From: an uncultured Opitutaceae bacterium
Lineage (GTDB): Bacteria > Verrucomicrobiota > Verrucomicrobiia > Opitutales > Opitutaceae
Assembly (NCBI GenBank): GCA_903862935.1
Contig: CAIOZY010000035.1
Coordinates: 1 to 45,382 of the forward strand
Reading direction: 5' to 3'
Length of the DNA: 45,382 nt
The number at the start of each line of letters is the position of its first letter. The stretch's first letter is position 1. Under the pieces are notes generated by a model that saw only the letters and a list, made by a program, of their open reading frames with translations, did no database searches and was not told the DNA's origin. Positions 39,011 through 45,382 of the stretch are shown here, piece by piece. The position numbers and the translations under genes were made by a program.

Positions 39011-41082
39011 GATCGGCAAGGCTTGCGCTTCTGGCGCCCGTTCTTGCGTGCGCAGCCTACGGCAGTCCGTTCAACCCGGCGGGCTGGTCGGGCTACCGGA
39101 CCCTGGTCGTCAGCGAGACTGCGGGGATCGCGCGGGACAAAGACCCTGTGGACGTGTCCTTTTCCGTCCCTTTGGCCGCGCCTGCGGCCGGGGCCTCCCT
39201 GCGGATCGCGGCCGAGGCCGAGGGGGGGCTAATCGAGGTGCCGGCCCAGTTTTACACGATGGGTTCCGGCAACGGAGGGAACCTCTCCGGGAAGGTGGTT
39301 TTTCTGTGCGCGATCCCGGCGGGCGGCCAGAAGGCGTTCCGGCTGTACTATGGCAATCCGGGAGCCGGGATGGGCAGCCCTGAGGGCGGAATCTTCGTCC
39401 GCCCGGCGCCCAAGGGGCCGATTGAGGGCTCCATGCACTGGATCATAGAAAACGCCTTCTACCGGATAGAGACCTACCCCAAGAACGGGCAAATCTGGCA
39501 CATCTGGGACAAGAAGGGCACCAACACGATGTGGTGGTACAAGGAGTGGAACGGCCCGGAAAAGGGGGGGGATCCGATCCACTGGTCGCCGAATATCTGG
39601 ATAGCCTATCCCGACCGCGCGGGGCCCGCCCCCGGGGTCCGCAATGTCGGCAGTCCCGGGGGCGACAAGCTCCTGGCCGAGCCCGAGCACAAGGTCTTCG
39701 CACAGCCCTGGGACTGGCACTATGTGATGGGCTGGGAGAACCCCAAAACTGAGATTATCCAGGGCCCCCTCTTCTGGCAGATCAGGCGGTGGGGCCCGGT
39801 CTCGCCCCATCCGGAGCATTCGGATCCCACCTATGAGCGACCCGCAAAGGATCTGGTCTGGGCCGAGGTGACGTACCGGTTCTACCGGGATCTACCGTGG
39901 TTTTTTCAGTCGTCGACCCTCACGACGTTGGCGGACATGGATGTCTATTTCGTGCGCAATAACCAGATGGTGTTCCGGGACACGATCTTCTCGCATCTGG
40001 CGATCCAGCCGGAGACCGCCGGACTCATGCCTGGGGACCGGGACGAGACGTGCATCCTGCCCCTGAAGGCGTATTTCGACCGGGCGCCGTTCCCGCGGGA
40101 GTGGCACAGCCTGAGTAACGCGCTTCCGAGCACCTTCGGCTACTACACCCTGTTCAACGCAACCAATGGCGATGGCTACGCCAATTTCCCGCTTTCAGAG
40201 CGCAATTCGACGATCACGGGCGCGCCGCCGACCCTGATGAACCACCACATGAGCCTTAACGAGGGCCACGACTGGTCGGTCTATCTCGCCCGGACCTTCG
40301 ACTACACGAACCACCGGTTCGACCCGGAAAACGCCACATTTCTTCCGGCCGGACAGAGGTTTATGGAGGAGAATGCCCACATGGTGTACCGTTACGACGG
40401 GCTGAAGAGTCTAGCGGAATTGGACCACTGGAATGCGGTCCTCAGGCATCCCTTGGCCGCACACTGGAGCCCCGCCCCGGAGGACGGCAGCGTGGTGTGG
40501 AGCTTGGAGGACCCCCATTCGGTGGGAGGCCGCCAGGCGGTTGTGATCGGGTCCCCGAAGGTGATTCGCGAGGCCGGCGGAGCCGCGGTCCGGTTTGACG
40601 GCGAGGCCGACGGATGGATCGTGGAGACTAACCCCCTGGCGGGACTAAGCAGCTTCACGGTGGAGGTGCTTCTGCGGCCGGCCGTGGACGGCGGCTCGGA
40701 GCAGCGATTCATCCACCTCGAGGACAATGCGGGCCGCCGGATGATGCTGGAGACGCGCCTGACCGCGGAGCGCACCTGGGCGCTGGACTCTTTCCTCACC
40801 GATGGCGTCAACTCGGGGATGCTCCTCGACCGCAAACTCCAGCACACCGCCGGGCAGTGGCACTGGGCGGCGCTTGTCTACGACCAAGGGCAGATGACGA
40901 ACTACGTCGATGGGCGCCAGCAGCTCACGATCCGGGTCGCCTTGAGCCCCATGATCGAGGGCAAGGTGGGGATCGGATTCCGGATGAACCGGGTCTTCTG
41001 GTATCATGGCGACATCCGCGAGATTCGCTTCCATCCGAAGGCCTTGCCCGCGGACCAACTCGCGCACAATCTGCCGCGCTGA
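39007..41082 (+). CDS. Secreted family A protein, copy 3, with LamG-like domain
   Basis: A 691-residue protein with signal peptide MRSARLALLAPVLACAAYG. Residues up to about 485 carry the full set of family A blocks (ETAGIAR, FYRIETYP, QIWHIWDKKG, WWYKEWNG, HWSPNIW, EHSDP, HSLSNALPS, NHHM, MVYRYDG). From about 489 a concanavalin-like LamG domain is added: AAVRFDGEADGWI, SSFTVEVLLRPA, WHWAALVYDQGQMTNYVDGRQ and VGIGFRMNR, ending with a HGDIREIRFHPKAL strand. Such domains usually bind sugars or form jelly-roll folds, so this copy may anchor to the substrate. It is coupled to family B copy 2 by ATGA. The enzyme activity is unknown. Confidence 0.82.
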   Translation: MRSARLALLAPVLACAAYGSPFNPAGWSGYRTLVVSETAGIARDKDPVDVSFSVPLAAPAAGASLRIAAEAEGGLIEVPAQFYTMGSGNGGNLSGKVVFLCAIPAGGQKAFRLYYGNPGAGMGSPEGGIFVRPAPKGPIEGSMHWIIENAFYRIETYPKNGQIWHIWDKKGTNTMWWYKEWNGPEKGGDPIHWSPNIWIAYPDRAGPAPGVRNVGSPGGDKLLAEPEHKVFAQPWDWHYVMGWENPKTEIIQGPLFWQIRRWGPVSPHPEHSDPTYERPAKDLVWAEVTYRFYRDLPWFFQSSTLTTLADMDVYFVRNNQMVFRDTIFSHLAIQPETAGLMPGDRDETCILPLKAYFDRAPFPREWHSLSNALPSTFGYYTLFNATNGDGYANFPLSERNSTITGAPPTLMNHHMSLNEGHDWSVYLARTFDYTNHRFDPENATFLPAGQRFMEENAHMVYRYDGLKSLAELDHWNAVLRHPLAAHWSPAPEDGSVVWSLEDPHSVGGRQAVVIGSPKVIREAGGAAVRFDGEADGWIVETNPLAGLSSFTVEVLLRPAVDGGSEQRFIHLEDNAGRRMMLETRLTAERTWALDSFLTDGVNSGMLLDRKLQHTAGQWHWAALVYDQGQMTNYVDGRQQLTIRVALSPMIEGKVGIGFRMNRVFWYHGDIREIRFHPKALPADQLAHNLPR

Positions 41083-41112
41083 AAAAGTCCGCGTGCTGAA
41101 CCAATCCATTTA

Positions 41113-42375
41113 ATGAAAAAGCCCCTCGAAGTCACCATCATCGGCGGCGGGATGATCACCCAGGATCTGCTGCTTCCCACGATCTACCACCTCCAAAGGA
41201 CGGGGTTTTTGGGCAAGATATCGATCTGCGCCCTGAACAGCGCGCCGTTGCGGATCCTGCGAGAGTCCGAGACCTTCCTGCAGGCCTTTCCCGGCCAGGA
41301 GTTCAAGGCCTACCCCGCAACGTCCGAGGATCCGGCGAAGTCGTTCCCGAACCTGTACAAGGAGGTTCTGGCCGCCATGCCGCCCCGCCAGGTGGTCGTG
41401 GTCGCGATGCCCGACCACCTCCATTACAGCGTGGTCATGGAGGCCTTGGCGTGCGGCCAGCACGTCCTCTGCGTGAAGCCGCTCGTCCTCAACTACGCCC
41501 AGGCCGTGGAGATCGAGAAGGCAGCCTATGCCAAGGGGCTTTTCGTCGGGATCGAGTACCACAAGCGGTTCGACCGTAGGGCGCTGATTGCGCGGCGGGA
41601 CTATGAGCTGGGGAACTTCGGGGAGTTCAAGATGGGGGAAGCCAAGATGATCGAACCCTATCTGTACCGGTTCTCGAACTTCCAGAACTGGTTCACCTGC
41701 GACAAGACCGATCCGTTTGTGTACGTCGGCTGCCATTATGTGGACCTGGTGCAATTCATCACCCAGCTGCGACCGGTGGAGGTGTCCGTGACAGGGATCA
41801 AGGGGAATTTCCCCAACGGGAACGAAGGCTATCTGTGGGCAAACGGACGGGTGCGCTACGAGAACGGCGCACTCCTTTCGGTGACGAACGGGCTGGGTTA
41901 CCCCGACGAGGCGGCCGGGAGTAACGAGCAGTGCCTGATGATGTTCTGCGAGGGAAAGGGAAAGTCCGGGATGATTGCTCACGACGACCAGTTCCGCGGG
42001 GTCGAGCACAGCTATTTGAGCGGGCTCGGCTGCGGGGGCAGTGTCTTTAACTACGTCAATCCCGACTTTTTCCGGCTGGTTCCCTGGGAGGGCGCCGGCT
42101 ACCAGCCGGTCGGCTACGGGGTGGATTCGGTCACGGCGATCCTCAACGCAATCCGGAAGCTCGAGGTTGAAACGGCGGGGATGGAAGTGGGGGCGGCGCT
42201 CGCCAAGCGGCGGGAGCTAATCCTCGAGGTGGACCGCAAGGGGATCATCGCTACCCCGGCAAACAGCAGCTCAAACGAGCTGGTTGTGGAGGCTGCCCGG
42301 CTGTCGATCCTCAACAACGGACAGAGGGCCGCAATCACCTACGGGGACAGGCCCCGCGCCGAACTGCTGGGCTGA
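41113..42375 (+). CDS. Gfo/Idh/MocA-family oxidoreductase
   Basis: A 420-residue cytoplasmic NAD(P)-dependent sugar oxidoreductase. The Rossmann glycine motif is IIGGGMIT (9-16). The family's EKP motif appears as CVKPL with Lys122. YHKRFD (149-154) and GCHYVDLVQF carry the usual catalytic-type His. It lies 30 bases after family A copy 3 and 21 before the aminotransferase, so it belongs to the operon. With an aminotransferase next to it, it may oxidise a sugar hydroxyl to a keto group or work in the reverse direction on an amino-sugar-derived ketone. The exact substrate cannot be read. Confidence 0.85.
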   Translation: MKKPLEVTIIGGGMITQDLLLPTIYHLQRTGFLGKISICALNSAPLRILRESETFLQAFPGQEFKAYPATSEDPAKSFPNLYKEVLAAMPPRQVVVVAMPDHLHYSVVMEALACGQHVLCVKPLVLNYAQAVEIEKAAYAKGLFVGIEYHKRFDRRALIARRDYELGNFGEFKMGEAKMIEPYLYRFSNFQNWFTCDKTDPFVYVGCHYVDLVQFITQLRPVEVSVTGIKGNFPNGNEGYLWANGRVRYENGALLSVTNGLGYPDEAAGSNEQCLMMFCEGKGKSGMIAHDDQFRGVEHSYLSGLGCGGSVFNYVNPDFFRLVPWEGAGYQPVGYGVDSVTAILNAIRKLEVETAGMEVGAALAKRRELILEVDRKGIIATPANSSSNELVVEAARLSILNNGQRAAITYGDRPRAELLG

Positions 42376-42396
42376 CACTTTTTAGGAGTAACCTTT

Positions 42397-43767
42397 ATGG
42401 CCAACTATGACATCACCCCGGTCGCCGTGCCGCATGTGCGCACGAAATACCGGACCATTAAAACGAAGATGCCCGTGCCGGAATCCCTGCCGATCCTTCG
42501 TTCGCTGAGAAAATCCGAGCCTCGCTCGATGGCGGGCCAGCCCCCGGTCATCTGGCACCGGGCGGATGGCTTCACGGTGGGGGACCGGTGGGGTAACCGG
42601 TGGATCGACTGGTCCTCGGGCGTGGTGATGACCAATGCCGGGCACGGGGTCAGGGAGGTGAGGGAGGCGCTCCTCAAGAAGATCGACCAGGGGCTCCTTG
42701 CGAGCTACGTCTTCGTTCATGAGGACCGGGCGGCCCTCACCAGGCAGCTGCAGCGGCTCTCGCCGGACCCGGACAACTACGAGGTCTTCCTTTTGAGCAC
42801 GGGAAGCGAGGCGACGGAGAACTGCATCAAGCTATCGAAGACGTACGCGATTGAGAAGTACGGCCCGAAGAAGAGGTACTTTGTCTCCTTCATTAACGCC
42901 TTCCATGGGCGCACCATGGGCTCTCAGCTCGCCGGCGGAATGCAACGCCAGAAGAAATGGATGGGGACGACCGCCGACTCGTCCTTTGTGCAGGTGCCGT
43001 TTCCGGACGGGTTCAAGAACGAGGACCAAAGTTTCGAGCTCTTCCTGCGAAGCCTCAAGAAGCTGGGGGTCGCCCCCAAGGACATCGCCGGAATCATGAC
43101 CGAGAGCTTTCAGGGGGTCGGTCCGGACTTCATGCCCGTGGGCTACGCCCGGAAGCTGGAGGCATTCTGCCGCAAGCACGACATCGTCCTGACGATGGAC
43201 GAGGTGCAGGCCGGCTTCGGAAGGACGGGGCGGATGTTCACCTTCGAGCATTACGGGATTAAGCCCGACTTGATCGCCTGCGGGAAGGGGATCTCCTCGT
43301 CCCTGCCGCTTTCAGCGGTGATTGGGCGGCGCGACATCCTCGACCTATATCCCCCGGGATCAATGACATCCACGCACTCGGGCTCGCCCCTTTGCGTGGC
43401 GGCCGCCCTCGCCAGCGTTCGGACGATTGCGAAGGGGCCACTCATTCGAAATGCGGCAAAGCTGGGGAAGATCCTCCTGCCCGAATTGCAGCGGATCCGG
43501 GCAAAGCACCCGCTTGCCCTGGGATGGGCCTCGGGTCTGGGCCTGGTGGGGGGCATACAAGTGGTCAAACCGGGCACGAAGCAGCCGGACCCCGAGACCG
43601 CCACGGCGATCAATGTGAAGTGCTACCAGCGGGGGCTCCTTATGTTTGCCCCCGTCGGGATCGGCGGCGAATGCCTCAAGATTGCGCCTCCTTTGTGCAT
43701 CACAGAGGCAGCCCTGCGCGAGGGCCTCGCGGTCCTGGAGAAGGCCTGCGACGAGGTGCTCAGCTGA
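42397..43767 (+). CDS. Class III PLP-dependent aminotransferase
   Basis: A 456-residue enzyme of the GabT/ornithine-aminotransferase class. STGSEATENCIKLSK is the cofactor phosphate loop. FHGRTMGSQ follows. Asp268 in MDEVQAGFGRTG binds the pyridine nitrogen, and Lys297 in CGKGISSSLP is the Schiff-base lysine. A strong AGGAGTAACC ribosome binding site precedes ATG 42397. In this operon it could remove or add an amino group on a keto-sugar made by the oxidoreductase upstream, or on a small amino compound freed from the glycan. The substrate is open. Confidence 0.92.
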   Translation: MANYDITPVAVPHVRTKYRTIKTKMPVPESLPILRSLRKSEPRSMAGQPPVIWHRADGFTVGDRWGNRWIDWSSGVVMTNAGHGVREVREALLKKIDQGLLASYVFVHEDRAALTRQLQRLSPDPDNYEVFLLSTGSEATENCIKLSKTYAIEKYGPKKRYFVSFINAFHGRTMGSQLAGGMQRQKKWMGTTADSSFVQVPFPDGFKNEDQSFELFLRSLKKLGVAPKDIAGIMTESFQGVGPDFMPVGYARKLEAFCRKHDIVLTMDEVQAGFGRTGRMFTFEHYGIKPDLIACGKGISSSLPLSAVIGRRDILDLYPPGSMTSTHSGSPLCVAAALASVRTIAKGPLIRNAAKLGKILLPELQRIRAKHPLALGWASGLGLVGGIQVVKPGTKQPDPETATAINVKCYQRGLLMFAPVGIGGECLKIAPPLCITEAALREGLAVLEKACDEVLS

Positions 43768-43790
43768 AAAGTCGGCAAACGGCCGGGGAC

Positions 43791-44900
43791 ATGGGCTCCA
43801 AGGAGCGATTTGAGCGGGCGCTGCGCCGGCAAGTCCCCGACCGGCTGCCGATGGACCTCCTTTGGCCGCGGGCCGAGACGATCGCGGCCTTGAAGGCGCA
43901 TTTTGGGACGGACAGCGCCGAAGAGGTGAGGCGCCGGCTTGGGATCGACTTCCGGTGGCTCGGCGTCCCGACCCGCTATCCGGAGTTCGAGCGCAGGGTC
44001 AACGGCCGGCTCGAGGGGGAGGCCCCGGGGGCCGGACTGGACTACGTGTTCAGGGACAAGCGCACCTTCGAGGACGCCTGGGGGATCGTCCGCCGGGTGG
44101 GGGAGGATGGGAAGTACGTGGAATGGTGCGGGGGGCCGCTTGTCGGGGTGGAGGACTTGACCGGTTGGGCGCCTCCAAAAGCAGTCTATCCGTCGGCCCC
44201 CGAGCTGGCCGGGCACATCGCCCCGTTCGGGGAGTTCGTCACCGTGATCGAGATCGAGTTTCCGTTCAAGGTGGCCTGGCACCTGTGCGGCATGGAGGAG
44301 TTCCTCATGCTGATGCTGACCAATCCTCCATTCGTGCATGAGCTCTACGACCGCCTGTACGCCTTTCAGGAGGAGAAGGCCCGGCTAGCCGTCCGGGCGG
44401 GCTTCGATGTCATTGCGGTCGTGGGGGACATTGCGGGGCAGCTGGGGATGATGTTTTCCCCGGAATTATTCCGGCAGTTCGACCTTCCCCGGTTCAAGGC
44501 AATGGTCTCGCGGCTGAAGGCCGAGAACCCGCGGGTTAAGGTCCTCTACCACAGCGACGGGAATGTGGAGGCGGCAATCCCGCTGCTGATCGAGTGCGGG
44601 ATCGACATCCTCAACCCGGTACAGTCCGCCTGCATGGATCCGGCGAAGATCAAGCGGTGCTACGGTGACCGGCTGACGTTCCACGGCACGATCTCCGTGC
44701 AGGACACGATCCCCAGCGGCTCAGTCAAGGACGTGTACAACGAGGTCTTTACGCGGATCAGGACCGTGGGCTACGATGGGGGGTTGGTCGTGAGCCCTGA
44801 GAACTCGATTCCCTTTGATGCCCCGCTCGAGAACGTGCTCGCGGTCTACGATGCCGTGCGGAGTTTCGACTACGCATCGCTCCGCGTGACGGGCGGTTAG
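43791..44900 (+). CDS. UroD-family protein, probably not in haem synthesis
   Basis: 369 residues from ATG 43791, 23 bases after the aminotransferase stop. It has the uroporphyrinogen-decarboxylase fold of the methyltransferase-like (MtaA/CmuA-type) branch: KERFERALRRQVPDRLPMD at the start, ILNPVQSACMDPAKIK in the middle, TFHGTISVQDTIP, and GGLVVSPENSIPFDAPLENV at the end. Branch members usually have His-x-Cys for zinc. Here the place reads YHSDGNVE (His254, then Ser-Asp), so metal binding may differ. UroD-like proteins of this type often occur in sugar-catabolic clusters of Verrucomicrobia and Planctomycetes with unknown roles. It is the last gene of the operon. I infer a role in the same pathway. 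Confidence 0.82.
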   Translation: MGSKERFERALRRQVPDRLPMDLLWPRAETIAALKAHFGTDSAEEVRRRLGIDFRWLGVPTRYPEFERRVNGRLEGEAPGAGLDYVFRDKRTFEDAWGIVRRVGEDGKYVEWCGGPLVGVEDLTGWAPPKAVYPSAPELAGHIAPFGEFVTVIEIEFPFKVAWHLCGMEEFLMLMLTNPPFVHELYDRLYAFQEEKARLAVRAGFDVIAVVGDIAGQLGMMFSPELFRQFDLPRFKAMVSRLKAENPRVKVLYHSDGNVEAAIPLLIECGIDILNPVQSACMDPAKIKRCYGDRLTFHGTISVQDTIPSGSVKDVYNEVFTRIRTVGYDGGLVVSPENSIPFDAPLENVLAVYDAVRSFDYASLRVTGG

Positions 44901-45310
44901 GCCCCCCGGCGGCGGCCCAAGACCCTGAGGCGCGATGCGCCGTTGAGGGCGAGCAGATCGTCGAACTCCTGATGGGGCTTGCGCCCCAAGGAGGCCCTTG
45001 CGGACTGGGCGTTCCATCAGCCCCGGGCACCACGGCATGGCCCACAAAGACGATGGCCTGGGGTTGCGACAGCCGGGCAACGGTGCGCGGCGGTTCCATC
45101 GGGCCGAGGGTCACACCTTCCGGAAATTTCAACCCCGGGCCAACTTCACTAGGCGTTTTAACCGGCGGAACAGGGGCGGTATCCTGTTTTGTGTATTGAT
45201 TATCAGAACAACGGTTTACATGTAAATCGCCTCCTTAAACACAATACTGTTCACTTAGTTGATTGGGTGATTAGTGGCCGGAACACTTGGTGCCCGGCGG
45301 GATCGCCAGT
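44901..45310. other. Intergenic region at the right end
   Basis: No gene is supported. The minus-strand frames here have no recognisable domains. From about 45170 the DNA turns AT-rich and holds a 12-bp palindrome, TTTACATGTAAA (45215-45226), listed separately, which suggests a promoter for a gene past the window. Confidence 0.45.
45215..45226 (+). promoter_or_regulatory. Perfect palindrome in an AT-rich control region
   Basis: TTTACATGTAAA is a perfect 12-bp palindrome in an abrupt AT-rich stretch after the catabolic operon. It differs from the GTYAAC-N-GTTRAC sites, so another regulator would use it. Confidence 0.35.
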
Positions 45311-45382
45311 ATGCCGCAAGGGATAGCCGGACATTTTGCGTTTGAGACCGCGCGGGATCTGGCGTCCCCGACTGCTGGCGCA
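45311..45382 (+). CDS. Possible start of a gene cut by the window edge
   Basis: A frame opens at ATG 45311 and stays open for 24 codons to the edge (starting MPQGIAGHFAFETARD). It follows the AT-rich region with a palindrome, where a promoter is plausible. It is too short for recognition, and the ribosome binding site is weak. Confidence 0.2.
   Translation, partial: MPQGIAGHFAFETARDLASPTAGA

Noticed and set aside
44758-45132. Minus-strand open frame after the UroD-like gene
   Set aside because: Part of it (PQAIVFVGHAVVPGADG) looks faintly protein-like, but I find no family. It overlaps the 3' end of the UroD gene and has no supporting context.

Overview
The window is high-G+C bacterial DNA that looks like a member of the Verrucomicrobia, most likely the Opitutaceae. 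This rests on established family knowledge: a TonB receptor with the Opitutaceae-style N-terminus, a PEP-CTERM-like beta-strand protein, a giant repeat-built exported protein, a beta-propeller sensor kinase paired with a LuxR-type regulator, and a LacI-controlled glycan locus rich in unfamiliar secreted proteins. I see no rRNA, tRNA, CRISPR array or intact insertion sequence.

The left part (1-10107) holds several unrelated pieces. A 3' gene end is followed by a strong terminator. Next, on the minus strand, comes a ribbon-helix-helix antitoxin with an AbiEii-like nucleotidyltransferase, preceded by a palindromic operator. A two-component pair follows (exported beta-propeller kinase and LuxR-type regulator). 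Then come a duplicated small membrane-protein unit, a decayed PEP-CTERM-like protein, a SpoIIAA/STAS-like protein, a receiver-only protein and a dead IS110-type transposase fragment.

The middle (10108-23495) carries a 2736-residue exported protein with a C-type lectin domain, four exact 345-bp-period repeats, a second lectin-like domain, and four exact 231-bp-period repeats. After it come the two ends of what looks like a hybrid sensor kinase with its centre deleted, a Fic-domain protein with an AbiEi-like N-terminus, and a HipB/HipA pair behind four stacked inverted repeats. This stretch reads as accessory, defence or dormancy DNA with decayed fragments between genes.

The right part (23555-44900) is one coherent catabolic locus. 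A LacI-type regulator is divergent from a ceramidase-fold secreted hydrolase, followed by a secreted pair called here family B and family A. Facing them is a minus-strand operon, nagB-nagA-N-acylglucosamine 2-epimerase, each gene overlapping the next by 4 bases. Divergent from nagB is an MFS transporter, then a TonB receptor. After that come family A, family B, family A with an added LamG domain, a Gfo/Idh/MocA oxidoreductase, a class III aminotransferase and a UroD-like protein. Four copies of a 13-bp operator, GTYAAC-N-GTTRAC, lie in exactly the three control regions expected for a LacI regulon. The likely logic is that secreted proteins open an amino-sugar-containing glycan, the TonB receptor and MFS protein import the products, and epimerase, NagA and NagB feed them to fructose-6-phosphate, with the last three enzymes handling an unusual sugar. 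No sugar kinase and no recognised glycoside hydrolase is present. The secreted A and B families, which I cannot assign to a known enzyme class, are the best candidates for a previously undescribed system.
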